A DNA stretch of 64,000 bases from assembly GCF_041053055.1 (NCBI RefSeq), contig NZ_CP163443.1:1-64000 (forward strand). Reading direction: 5' to 3'. Below the pieces are notes generated by a model, which searched no databases, had not been told where the DNA came from, and was given only the letters and a program-made list of their open reading frames with translations. A program made the translations under genes and the position numbers. Below are positions 27,595 through 36,045 of this stretch, piece after piece; position 1 is the first letter of the stretch; each line of letters starts with the position of its first letter. Source of the DNA: Streptomyces sp. R41. Its GTDB lineage: Bacteria > Actinomycetota > Actinomycetes > Streptomycetales > Streptomycetaceae.

Positions 27595-27616
27595 GCCGAG
27601 GTTAAAAGACAAGCTT
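27595..27616 (+). repeat. Orphan IS-end-like motif, cut by an IS5 element
   Basis: GCCGAGGTTAAAAGACAAGC resembles 15577-15598 and 25891-25912. The IS5 element begins two bases later, sharing the TTA target site. Confidence 0.4.
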
Positions 27617-27617
27617 A

Positions 27618-28738
27618 GAGGTCGTTTTCCTCTGTAGTGCAGTGTTATCTCTAGTTTGCACCCACTGGTGATCTGGTGCTGGCGAGTCTGCAGTGCGGGC
27701 CGCGGTTGGCGAGGCGGATGGTGTGGCGTCTGGGGGGAGAGCCGACTTACGCCTGTCTCATTCCAGGACGCCCAGATTTGTCCCGTGCTCCCGCGAGGCA
27801 GAACACACGCCTGGGCGCACGCCCCCGAACGGCGGTATGCCCAGGTCATGACCGACCGTCGTGCGTATCCGAGTGATCTGTCCGATGCCCGCTGGGAGTT
27901 GATCGAGCCGGTGCTGTCCGCCTGGCGCTTCGAACGCCGCGGCCGGGCGCTGGACTTCGGTAGGCCGCCCCGGCACGACCTGCGCGAGATCATGAACGCG
28001 ATTCTCTACGTGGACCGCACCGGCTGCCAGTGGGCCTACCTCCCGCACGACTTCCCGCCCCACCAGACGGTCTACGGCTACTTCGCCACGTGGCAGACCG
28101 ACGGCATCTACACCCAGCTCAACGGCCTGTTACGGGAGTTGGTGCGCCAGCAGAAAGGCAAGCACCGCCACCCCTCGGCCTGCGTGATCGACGCGCAGAG
28201 CGTCAAGACCTCCACCTCCGTCCCCGCCAGGACACAGAACATCGACGCGGGCAAGAAGATCGTGGGCCGCAAGCGCAGCATCATCACCGACACCCTCGGC
28301 CTGCTGCTGGCGGTGCTGGTCACCGCGGCCGGCGTTCAGGATTCCACCGCCGGCCGGGCACTCCTGGAGTAGGCCGCCGCCGACCATGCCAGCCTGCGCA
28401 AGGTCTGGGTCGACGGCGGCTACCGCAAGCACTTCGTCGAGCACGCCGCCGCCCTCGGCATCGACCTCGAAATCGTCCAACGCGCCCCCGGCGCAAGGGG
28501 ATTCACCCCGATCCCAAGCGATGGGCGGTGGAACGAACCTACGGCTGGCTCATGCTGCACCGGCGCCTGGCGCGCGACTACGAGACCCATCCGCACCGCT
28601 CCGAAGCCATGATCCATCTCGCCATGACCGACTTGATGGCCCGCCGCCTCACCGGCGAGACCACCATCTCCTGGCGCGACCCCGCAAAACTGCATCAACC
28701 GCCAATTCCGGGATGAAACAGGAGGAGAAAACGACCTC
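27618..28738 (+). mobile_element. IS5-family element with TTA target duplication
   Basis: The 1,121-bp element starts GAGGTCGTTTTCC and ends with the complement GAAAACGACCTC. TTA flanks it on both sides (27615-27617 and 28739-28741), the usual IS5-type 3-bp duplication. It holds one transposase gene that carries a stop and a frameshift. Confidence 0.9.
27848..28716 (+). pseudogene. IS5-family transposase with a stop codon and a frameshift
   Basis: From ATG 27848 (MTDRRAYPSDLSDARWELIE) the frame covers TGCQWAYLPHDFPPHQTVYG, VIDAQSVKTSTS (first Asp) and GRKRSIITDTLGLLLAVLVT. A TAG at 28370 interrupts RALLE*AAADHASLRKVWVD; a CAG or GAG codon is expected. Further on, KVWVDGGYRKHF has the second Asp. 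One base is missing near 28518, after which KRWAVERTYGWLMLHRRLAR with the catalytic Glu continues in another frame. The element can move only with help in trans. Confidence 0.85.
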
Positions 28739-29332
28739 TTAACGCCGCTCTTCGCGGGCTGGAATCGGCACGGCCGCCGGCCGCCACTCTCGCCTGATCA
28801 ACCCGAACACCCACGAGTCGGATACCTCGCCGTTCACGACGCAGTCCTCCCGCAACGTCCCTTCACGCATGAATCCGATCTTCTCCAGGACCCGGGCAGA
28901 TGCCACGTTGCGCGTATCGGTCTCAGCCTGAACTCGATTCAGGTCCAGTGTGTCGAATGCCCACTGCAGCAAGGCGTGCGCGGCCTCCGTCGCGTAGCCG
29001 TGTCCCCACATCGCTTCGTCGAGGACGTAGCCCAACGACGCGCTGCGGTAGTCCGGGTTCCATCCGGTCAGACCGCACCAGCCGACGAAGGCCCCGTCAG
29101 AAGCGCGGTCGATGGCCACCCGGGCCCCGGTGCCTTCGTCCGCCATCTTCCGGCACATGTTGATGAAGCGTTCGGCGCGGGCCCGTTCGTTCCACGGCGG
29201 GGAGTCCCAGTAGCGCATCACGTAGGTGCTGCTGTGCAGGGCGAAGAGCAGGTCCGCGTCGGCGTCGGTGAAGGGGCGCAGTCGCAGGCGAGCGGTGTGC
29301 AGTATGGGGGTGGCCAAAGTCATGCGCACCAT
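28739..29332 (-). CDS. RimJ/RimL-type GNAT N-acetyltransferase
   Basis: The 197-aa protein is a complete acetyltransferase: TARLRLRPFTDADADLLFAL at the start, AIDRASDGAFVGWCGLTGWN, SASLGYVLDEAMWGHGYATE with the acetyl-CoA loop, TDTRNVASARVLEKIGFMRE and a C-terminal SDSWVFGLIRREW. It likely acetylates a protein N-terminus or an amine. Its TAA stop codon is the TTA target duplication of the adjacent IS5 element. A Met three residues later (29323) could also start it. Confidence 0.85.
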   Translation of the reverse strand: MVRMTLATPILHTARLRLRPFTDADADLLFALHSSTYVMRYWDSPPWNERARAERFINMCRKMADEGTGARVAIDRASDGAFVGWCGLTGWNPDYRSASLGYVLDEAMWGHGYATEAAHALLQWAFDTLDLNRVQAETDTRNVASARVLEKIGFMREGTLREDCVVNGEVSDSWVFGLIRREWRPAAVPIPAREERR

Positions 29333-29399
29333 CTTGTGTCCTCATGGGGCGGGCAGAACACCGAATATCCGATCCCGGTCCGATCCTCACGACCAAGGC

Positions 29400-29529
29400 T
29401 CCGCCTACCAGCAGATCGTGCACGGCACGACTACTCGGCCTGCCCACGGACGACCCAGACATGAACGTCACCCACAGCCGCCTCGCCCGCCAAGGCTTCC
29501 TCACCCAACCCGGACGAGGTCACTACTAG
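29400..29529 (+). pseudogene. Possible winged-helix fragment
   Basis: A frame reads LLGLPTDDPDMNVTHSRLAR then QGFLTQPGRGHY and stops, which looks like the end of a winged-helix DNA-binding domain. No start region is recognisable. Just after it GAAAACGGACTTAACGACCT recalls the IS5 end at 28738. Confidence 0.3.
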
Positions 29530-29887
29530 AAAACGGACTTAACGACCTCTCAGTGGCCTTGGCGGGGTGCACCAAGAGTGGCACTGACGCTGTTCAGTGG
29601 GCTCTGTCAGCGATCGCGGGAAGCCGGCCCGGTCGGTGAGAGTGGTGTTCGATTCCCGCGTCTGCGCCGGGGTGCGCCGTGCCGGATAATCGCCAGATGT
29701 GACGCTCCCTCATGTACGTCGAGACCGGGCCTCGGAATGATGGATGCCGCATGCCGTGAATCGACGCTGACCATCGCCTCTCCGTGATGGGGCCCAGCCG
29801 GGATCCATGTCGCGATATAGCGTTAGTCTTCATCTCGCGCCGCTGCCTGCGTCGCGCGGAGACGTTCGACAGGACCAGGACGGAAGT
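29530..29887. other. No gene supported
   Basis: Leader of the DUF1707 gene; GACTTAACGACCTC near 29535 resembles an IS end. Nothing else stands out. Confidence 0.4.
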
Positions 29888-30548
29888 ATGTCGGGAGAGA
29901 TTTCGCCCACCGGGAAGCGCTCCGGCCCCGACTCGTCGCCCGAGCTGAGGGCCTCTCATGCGGACCGGGACCGGGTGGTGGACGTGTTGCGTATCGCGGC
30001 GGGGGACGGCCTGCTGACCGCGGACGAGTTGGACGAGCGCGTGGAAGCTGCCCTGTCGGCACGTACCGTCAGCGAGCTGACCGCGCTGACCGCTGACCTG
30101 CCGGCCGTGTCCGCTTCGACCGGCACGGCCGTAGCGGAGGTCAAGGACGTACGTACTCCGGATCGAGGGGATTCACAGTGGTGCGGTCAAACGCGTGGGG
30201 CGCTGGGTGGTGCCGCGGAGGCTGGAGCTGGCTACTGCGTGGTGTGAGCTGACGCTCGACTTCACTCAGGCAGTGATCACGCAGGAGACCTTGCGGATCG
30301 ACATGAACACGGCAGGCAAAAAGCTGACGCTGATCACCAAGCCGAGCATCGTGGTCGATGCCGGTGCCCTGAGCCTCGTACACAGCAAGATCAAGATTCG
30401 TCAGGCTCCAGACCACGGGACGCCGATCACGCTGCGCGTGGAGCTGGTCGGCACGACGACCCACGGCCGCGTCGTGGTGCGGCCCGCACGGCGGACGTTC
30501 GGACAGTGGCTGCTGCGCAAGCCCCCGTCCCTGCCTGCAGGCGATTGA
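29888..30548 (+). pseudogene. DUF1707 protein inactivated by a 4-bp duplication
   Basis: The N-terminal part (LRASHADRDRVVDVLRIAAG, DGLLTADELDERVEAALSAR, TVSELTALTADLPAV) is the DUF1707/SHOCT-like domain. The C-terminal part (GRWVVPRRLELATAWCELTL, DFTQAVITQETLRIDMN, PARRTFGQWLLRKPP) is the usual partner domain in another frame. Around 30155 the DNA reads GACGTACGTACTCCGG; removing one GTAC joins VKD to VLRIEGIHSGAVKRVGRWVV in frame. This tandem duplication is the only lesion, so the gene was lost recently or the read has an error. Confidence 0.85.
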
Positions 30549-30614
30549 CTCCATCGTTGTGAACTGTCGGCGGTGGCCCGGGGCGCGGTCCGAATTCGTC
30601 TGCCGCCGGTCGGT

Positions 30615-31313
30615 TCAGTCGTTGTCGTTGTAGAAGGCGATGCCGCGCCAGTCGGTGACGCACGAGCGGCTGAGGAAGATCCAGCCGATCGCGCTGTCGC
30701 GCACGACGATCGCCGGGTTCGAGCCGTTGGTGGTGAAGCGGTACATGGCGGTCGAGCCCGGGTTGCCGGCCACGTCGCGCAGCGAGCCGTCGCTGTAGGT
30801 GCTGGTCGTGTAGTAGTTGTAGTACGCCGTGCAGGCCGGGTTGACCGTGATCGCCGTGCCGTCCGTGGCCGCGTGCGCGGCCGCGTTGAAGTTGTAGCCG
30901 ACTGTCCGGCGGTGCGCGATGTTGTCCTTGGTCGCCTCGCTGCACGACTCCGCGACGGATGCAGTCGGGCTGGAGCCGAGGGCGCCGGGCGGAATCCAGG
31001 CGCAGATGTTGTTGCCGCCCCAGCTGCGCCCGTAGTGGTAGTTGCTGGCGGCGGTCTGGTGGACGTCGAAGGACGAGCCGGCCATGGCGGTGCCGACCCA
31101 GTAGCCGCAGACCTTGTTCTGCATCCAGGTGCCCGCCGGGACGGTGCCGGAGTTGTTGCACGCCGCCGGCTTGGGGGAGTTCGGCTGGACGGTGTACCTG
31201 TTGACGTTCGCCTGGGAGGTGATGGGGAGCAGGCCGACGAGCGCGGCCGCCGCGGCGAGAACGGTGGCTGCGCGGGTGCGGCGCCGGAGAGTTGTACCGG
31301 TCCTGGTCATCAC
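30615..31313 (-). CDS. Secreted protein of unknown function
   Basis: The 232-aa precursor has an Arg-rich signal peptide (TLRRRTRAATVLAAAAALVG, cleavage after about SQA, residue 35). The mature domain contains several cysteines (ACNNSG, KVCGYW, NICAWI, ESCSEA, PACTAY, RSCVTD) that could form three disulfides, and ends RGIAFYNDND. I do not recognise a catalytic motif. It is followed by two further minus-strand secreted proteins, so the three may be a small exoprotein cluster. Confidence 0.7.
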   Translation of the reverse strand: MMTRTGTTLRRRTRAATVLAAAAALVGLLPITSQANVNRYTVQPNSPKPAACNNSGTVPAGTWMQNKVCGYWVGTAMAGSSFDVHQTAASNYHYGRSWGGNNICAWIPPGALGSSPTASVAESCSEATKDNIAHRRTVGYNFNAAAHAATDGTAITVNPACTAYYNYYTTSTYSDGSLRDVAGNPGSTAMYRFTTNGSNPAIVVRDSAIGWIFLSRSCVTDWRGIAFYNDND

Positions 31314-31673
31314 TGCATCTCCTTCGTGGCGGGATGGTGCGGTGGGGTGGAGCGGTCAGCGGTACACCAGGAGCCGAGGGCGGAGCGTCGGATCCGCGGC
31401 GGCGCGGCCGGCGAGCACCGTTCGGCGCCCGTTGTCCGCGGTGTCCTCGGCCCCGCGCGGGCTTCCGATCAGCAGGAAGCCCAGCGCGCCCTGGTGCAGA
31501 TGAGGAAGTGCGTCGGTGACGTCGAGTCGGCCGGGGCCGGCTGCGGGGAGCACGGCAGCCGACCGACCGGGAAGAGCGCAGCGGTTGCCCAAGAATCGGG
31601 CGACAAAGTCCCACAGCGTTCCCGAGGGTCTACCGAGGAACTGCACGAGATCGGGGGGAGGCACCGCCAAGAC
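31314..31673. other. No gene supported
   Basis: Spacer between minus-strand exoprotein genes; no recognisable domain. Confidence 0.5.
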
Positions 31674-31711
31674 CAGGGCCTGTCCTGCCGTGCTCGGCAG
31701 GACAGGCCCTG
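31674..31711 (-). terminator. Strong 16-bp hairpin terminator
   Basis: CAGGGCCTGTCCTGCC and its complement enclose a GTGCTC loop, just beyond the stop codon (31725) of the minus-strand secreted gene. Confidence 0.75.
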
Positions 31712-31724
31712 CGGCGTTCCCGGT

Positions 31725-32012
31725 TCAGCAGAACCAGCCGTCCTGAACCCAGCCGTGGCGGTTGATGTAGCCGTAGGCAAAGCCGTACACCCAGCCGGAC
31801 TGCTTGCTCTCCACCAGGAAGGTCTGGCCCTGGTAGAGGGTGCCCATCCAGGCGCCTCCCGGGTCGGTGCGGACGAAGAGGTCCTGGGCGCAGACGGTCT
31901 CGCGTTCGCCGATGGTGCCGTTGGCGGCCTGGGTGGGGCCCGAGCCGAGCAGCAGGGCCGCGCCGACGGCGGCTGCCACCGCCGCGGTGCGGACGGTGCG
32001 GGGTGCGGACAT
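31725..32012 (-). CDS. Small secreted SH3-like protein
   Basis: The 95-aa precursor begins MSAPRTVRTAAVAAAVGAAL with a signal peptide (cleavage after TQA, about residue 29). The mature part (CAQDLFVRTDPGGAWMGTLY, QGQTFLVESKQSGWVYGFAY, INRHGWVQDGWFC) has the short-strand pattern of bacterial SH3 domains, with two cysteines at the ends. It starts 23 bp after the next secreted gene, and a strong terminator follows. SH3b domains of this kind bind cell-wall peptides; here that is inference. Confidence 0.75.
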   Translation of the reverse strand: MSAPRTVRTAAVAAAVGAALLLGSGPTQAANGTIGERETVCAQDLFVRTDPGGAWMGTLYQGQTFLVESKQSGWVYGFAYGYINRHGWVQDGWFC

Positions 32013-32035
32013 AACGTTTCCTCCCGAATCCCGGC

Positions 32036-32350
32036 TCACCAGGAGCCGTAGCCGCCGATGCATTCGTAGCGCACGTAGCCCCAGTCGTTGGGGCCGAAGT
32101 CGAAGGTGGCGGCCCAGCCGTTGTAGACCGGGTGGACGCCGCGGGTGTGGCCGACCTTGTCGCCGTAGGACAGGGTGCGGAGGAAGCCCGTCGGGCCGGA
32201 GGAGCTGTCGTAGTTGGCGTAGAAGCTGGCGCTTTGACAGATGATGATCGCATGCTCGGGCACCACGGCCGCCTGGGCCGGGGACTGCAGCAGCGCCGCC
32301 GTGGCGACCGTGGCTGCGGCCGTGGCAAGCGCCCGTCTGACGTACGGCAT
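32036..32350 (-). CDS. Small secreted SH3-like protein
   Basis: The 104-aa precursor has a signal peptide (RRALATAAATVATAALLQSP, cleavage after AQA). The mature part (IIICQSASFYANYDSSSGPT, GFLRTLSYGDKVGHTRG, YNGWAATFDFGPNDWGYVRY, ECIGGYGSW) resembles its neighbour at 31725 in plan. The two are probably transcribed together: the gap is only 23 bp. Confidence 0.7.
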   Translation of the reverse strand: MPYVRRALATAAATVATAALLQSPAQAAVVPEHAIIICQSASFYANYDSSSGPTGFLRTLSYGDKVGHTRGVHPVYNGWAATFDFGPNDWGYVRYECIGGYGSW

Positions 32351-32689
32351 CGCTCATCGACTCCTTGAGGCGAGATCATCGGAATCCGGTCAACGCGCGT
32401 AAACCATAGCCTCGTGGTTGTCATGGCCTCAACACTTCAGCTCAGGTCCAGTTGTCACGACGAGCGGATCGACGGGCTCGACGAGTTCCTGCCAGACCCC
32501 ACGTCGCACCCGGACTTCGCGTTCGCCACCAGGTCCGATGCCGTGGTGATCCCAGCGATTCACCGCCCCGAACCGCTCAACGCCGAGTGCCGCCATTTCG
32601 TCGACTGCATCCAACGCAGACTCCGCGTCTGGCCACGGGGATCGCACGCCCTAACACGATCAGCTCCTCGGCGACTCCCCCGTAGGGTG

Positions 32690-33065
32690 CAGCACCGGTG
32701 ATCGGGTCCAGGGGTTCGAATGGTGGCGTGCCGATCACGAGGAGGACTCCGGATGCCTTGGTGTCCGGCCCGATCTGTCGGGGATCAAGGCTCGACTCCG
32801 CCGCGACTGTCGGCGCGTCGCAGTCGCCCCAAGTAGCCGCCCAACTGCTGGCCCGGTCGTCTTTGGGGGTCAAGGTCTTCGAGCCTGCCGGGGATGCCGA
32901 AAGCGTCCAGGAGGCGGTGTTCGACGCCGAAAGGCTCGCCCATTGCCAGCTCGGGGCACTCGGCGATCCACCGCCTGATGACGGCGCCCTCTTCGGCGAT
33001 CAGCCAGGCCTCGCCGTCGTTCTGCTCGCGGTTCGATCCGGCTCGGCCACCACGTGCGACGTTCA
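32690..33065 (-). pseudogene. Decayed homologue of the hypothetical protein at 25.2-25.8 kb
   Basis: One frame reads EAWLIAEEGAVIRRWIAECP, ELAMGEPFGVEHRLLDAFGI, PGRLEDLDP; another continues SWAATWGDCDAPTVAAESSL, DPRQIGPDTKASGVLLVIG. The order matches the family at 25150-25854 and supplies its C-terminal half. One frameshift near 32875 and the missing N-terminus make it a relic. Confidence 0.55.
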
Positions 33066-33150
33066 GCAATAGTCGGCCATCCACAGGCGAAGCCGCCCAA
33101 GCCCTGGCCGATGCGTTACAGCCTGGGCATAACGCCCTACTGTCGTCGGC

Positions 33151-33789
33151 ATGACGGAGCCAGTGGCAGAGACGCACCCACACGAGAACGCCACGGGCGC
33201 GGCACGCCTGATCGTTCTGTCCGACGGCGTCTACGCCATCGCGATGACACTGCTCGTTATCAACGTGGCGGTCCCCGCACATCTGGACGACGCCGCATTC
33301 CACAAGGCCCTGAGCGATGCGCTGCCCAACCTCGGCGCCTTCGCCCTCAGCTTCACCCTCATCGCCGGATTCTGGCGTGATCACCGCCGCCTTCTCACCG
33401 CACTACCCATCGAGACGGCCGTGGTCACCCGCCTGATCCTCCTCGGTCTCGGCCTGGTCGCGCTGCTGCCCTTCCCCACCGCGCTCCTGGCCGAGTACGC
33501 CTCTCAGCCCGAAGCCGTCGCCCTCTACGCGGGTGCCATGGCCGCGATCCATGCGGTGCACGCAACCCTGCTGCTGCTCACGCAACACCAAGTGCACCCC
33601 TCGCCCGCGTCATCCGCCGCCGTGGCCCGCCGCCGCTTCACCGCCCAACTCGGCTCCAGCGTTCTGATCTTCGGCCTCTCCATTCCCGTGGCCTTCGTCA
33701 ACACGGAAGCAGCCATGTGGTTCTGGCTCACGCTCATCCCCGCCCACTACGTCCTCGGCCACTACCGGCCTCGACCCCCGCACCAGTGA
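33151..33789 (+). CDS. TMEM175-like (DUF1211) potassium channel
   Basis: The 212-aa protein has six hydrophobic segments and the hallmark of the TMEM175 family in helix 1, RLIVLSDGVYAIAMTLLVIN (consensus FSDGVFAIAxTLL, residues 20-39), whose Phe/Ile ring lines the pore. Helix 3 region GFWRDHRRLLTAL follows the usual pattern. Bacterial TMEM175 proteins are K+-selective leak channels that work as tetramers of single six-helix units. It looks complete and is not linked to other genes in an operon. Confidence 0.85.
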   Translation: MTEPVAETHPHENATGAARLIVLSDGVYAIAMTLLVINVAVPAHLDDAAFHKALSDALPNLGAFALSFTLIAGFWRDHRRLLTALPIETAVVTRLILLGLGLVALLPFPTALLAEYASQPEAVALYAGAMAAIHAVHATLLLLTQHQVHPSPASSAAVARRRFTAQLGSSVLIFGLSIPVAFVNTEAAMWFWLTLIPAHYVLGHYRPRPPHQ

Positions 33790-33990
33790 CAAAATCCGAA
33801 GCGAGCTGCCCAGCGTGCCGGTTCGGCTCCAGCACGAGGCCCAGACCTGTGGACGGGCCCTTGTCCCCCGTGCTCGCTGGCGCCATGACGTGTCAAACGA
33901 ACGCTTGGCTCGCTGGACAGTCTCCATGGCATGTCAGCATCAGACACAGGCACTGACATCACCCAGGACTCATGCAGCCCGGCTTTCGTG

Positions 33991-34659
33991 TCACCCGCGA
34001 CCGTCAAGGGCGTCGGCGAGGCGCGGGTCGATGTTTCTGAGCGCCGCGACGGAGAACTGGGTCGCGAACTCGGCGGCCGACGCGGGATTCAGCGATTCGG
34101 TGACCAGTGTGTACCGGGCACCCTCGACGACCAGGCCAACGACACAGGCGGCACAGAGCTCTGCGCTGGTGCCCCAGGGGCCGTCGCCGTGGCGCCCGGT
34201 GAAATTCCTGATCAGGCCGGTGATCTCGCGGGCGGCAGCCGACATCAGGCGCTGGCTGGCCACATACGCCGCGCCAGTCGCGTGTGAGCCGAAAAGCAGC
34301 CGGAATCTCGCCGGATGAACGGCTGCGTAATCGAAGAACGACGCCACACCCGCTCGCACCTGCCGCTCGAGCGGGAAGTCCGCGGCGGCCGCGTATGCCT
34401 CGAACAGCGACTTCGCCAAAGTGCCGGCTGCCAGGTCCGTGCATCTGGCGAAGAGGTCCTCCTTGCTGCCGAAATGCGCATACAGGGTGGGCTTGGTGGA
34501 TCTTGCGCGTCTGGCCACCGCGTCCATGGTCGCCGCATGGAATCCAACCTCACTGAATACCGAGGATGCCGCGTCCAACATGTCTGCGTCAGTCGGCCGC
34601 GCCGCGGAGGGACGCCGCCGGCCCACAGTCGGCCGAGCCTCGGGCGAGGGATTATTCAT
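33991..34659 (-). CDS. TetR-family regulator
   Basis: The 222-aa protein has an N-terminal TetR HTH (MLDAASSVFSEVGFHAATMD, AVARRARSTKPTLYAHFGSK, EDLFARC; residues about 27-75) and an all-helical ligand/dimer domain (FFDYAAVHPARFRLLFGSHA, LCAACVVGLVVEGARYTLV). Two matching palindromes lie directly upstream (34668-34712), so it probably represses itself and the divergent promoter. The ATP-binding gene at 34771 is divergent, but whether it is the original target is uncertain. Confidence 0.85.
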   Translation of the reverse strand: MNNPSPEARPTVGRRRPSAARPTDADMLDAASSVFSEVGFHAATMDAVARRARSTKPTLYAHFGSKEDLFARCTDLAAGTLAKSLFEAYAAAADFPLERQVRAGVASFFDYAAVHPARFRLLFGSHATGAAYVASQRLMSAAAREITGLIRNFTGRHGDGPWGTSAELCAACVVGLVVEGARYTLVTESLNPASAAEFATQFSVAALRNIDPRLADALDGRG

Positions 34660-34667
34660 GAAATAAC

Positions 34668-34712
34668 TTTACTTCAAAGTAAATTCGTATTACGGTTTTA
34701 CTCCGAAGTAAA
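34668..34712. promoter_or_regulatory. Two TetR operator palindromes
   Basis: TTTACTTCAAAGTAAA (34668-34683) and TTTACTCCGAAGTAAA (34697-34712) share the half-sites TTTACT and AGTAAA and are 29 bp apart centre to centre. They start 9 bp from the tetR start codon in an AT-rich island and probably overlap its promoter. Confidence 0.75.
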
Positions 34713-34770
34713 CATTGATTGATTGTGATCGACTTCACTGGTCCCAGAAGCCGGTCGGGTGGAGGCTCCC

Positions 34771-35262
34771 ATGCACCACACTCACCTCACCGGCCCGACC
34801 GGGACCGCGATACCTCGTCCTGTTCCCGGCCCAGCACCTGACCTCGCCCCTGGCCAGGACCTGCTGGCCATCGCGGGCCCCTGGCCGCTTCCCCGGACTC
34901 CGGAAGCCTGTAGTCAGGCACGCAGAGCGGTGCGCCGCACCCTGGACAACTGGGCCCTCGACCACCTCGCCGACACGGCCGAGCTCCTCGTCAGTGAATT
35001 GGTCGGCAATGCGCTGCTTCACGCCTGCGGTCCCGTCAGCCTCACCGTCGTACGCCGCCAGGTCATCTGCTGCCAGGTCCGCGACGGCAGCCGGGAGCTG
35101 CCGTACTTGCGCTCCGCCCAGGCCGACGACGAATTCGGGCGTGGCCTGCACCTGGTCGACCTGATGGCGAGCAGTTGGGGCGCCGAACCGACCGCCCGGG
35201 GCAAGGAAGTGTGGTTCGAACTTCCCGAGGCCCCAGATCTCCTTGCTGGAACGGGACGCTGA
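34771..35262 (+). CDS. HATPase-type anti-sigma/ATP-binding protein
   Basis: The 163-aa protein is of the Streptomyces RsbW-like ATP-binding family: TAELLVSELVGNALLHACGP contains the N-box Asn (SELVGNA), then VRDGSRELPYL and EFGRGLHLVDLMASSWGAEP with the G-boxes, ending GKEVWFELP. These proteins bind ATP and may phosphorylate STAS anti-anti-sigma factors or hold sigma factors. A STAS protein gene is 9 kb away at 43764. ATG 34771 or 34759 starts it. Confidence 0.8.
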   Translation: MHHTHLTGPTGTAIPRPVPGPAPDLAPGQDLLAIAGPWPLPRTPEACSQARRAVRRTLDNWALDHLADTAELLVSELVGNALLHACGPVSLTVVRRQVICCQVRDGSRELPYLRSAQADDEFGRGLHLVDLMASSWGAEPTARGKEVWFELPEAPDLLAGTGR

Positions 35263-35331
35263 GCGCAGCGATCCGGCGTGGATGACGTCACGGCGGTCGT
35301 ACTTCTCCGGCCGCCCGCCCGTCGGCTCAGT

Positions 35332-35647
35332 GCAGATCCGGACCGGGTCCCGCCGGATTTCGCCTGGCGCCCACGAGCCAGTGATGACGCCTGGGCCGCC
35401 ATCTGCGACGGCGTCAAATCCAACGGCGGCACCGGCCGTGGCCGATCTGTTCGGCATGCACGCGAACACGCTCAGGGAATTCGCCCGACCTGTCGGCACG
35501 GAAGGTAGCCGGATCGATCTGACTATCTGTCAGAATCAGATTCCTTAAGCGCCCCCTTGACCCGTACTCCATGCGGTGAGGGGAGAGCTGGCAGAGGCCC
35601 TCGGAGGGTAGCCCGAGGGCCTCTTGCATACCTGCGGTTGCCTGGCC
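35332..35647 (+). repeat. Long repeat, copy 2 of 3
   Basis: Nearly identical to 3-324, in the same orientation; differences are scattered, plus a small indel near 35540 (CAGATTCCTT versus CTGCGCAAAACC). It carries the same frame-shifted HTH-like tail and hairpin. Confidence 0.85.
35595..35622 (+). terminator. Hairpin terminator in repeat copy 2
   Basis: The same AGGCCCTCGG / CCGAGGGCCT stem as at 272-299. Confidence 0.6.
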
Positions 35648-35649
35648 CC

Positions 35650-36045
35650 GACTATCGCCGTACGGGGATAGTCGCGCTTCTGCACGACTCCCTGCTGGAC
35701 CGACGCCGCGATGTGGGGCACCGGCTGGTGATCGCGAAGTTGGCGGCCGGTCGGCGTGATCTTGTCCCCATCTACGCCGGGTGGGGATGGAGCGTAGGAA
35801 ATCCCGGCGCGGGGGTAGCGGTCGAGATCGGCCACGAGCCCATAGTCCTCGCAGAGGACGCAGCCACACGCGTGGCTTGGACCGCCCTCGCGCCTCAGGT
35901 GCGACAGAAACCCTCGAAGACCTTCACTGATCCCCGGCTTTGCGCGGCCATCGTCGATCGGCTGACCTTCAACGGCGCGATCATCCAGACCGGCACGGAG
36001 TCCTACCGGCTCGCCCACACCAAGGCCCAGGCCCGTCAGGGCTGA
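35650..36045 (+). pseudogene. Junk frame: GNAT-like scrap joined to IstB-like tail
   Basis: The first 70 codons (TGIVALLHDSLLDRRRDVGH, LVPIYAGWGWSVGN) recall the C-terminal part of a GNAT acetyltransferase. The last 45 (KTFTDPRLCAAIVDRLTFNG, AIIQTGTESYRLAHTKAQ) match the end of IS21 IstB ATPases. Both are scraps and the junction is abrupt. Confidence 0.4.
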
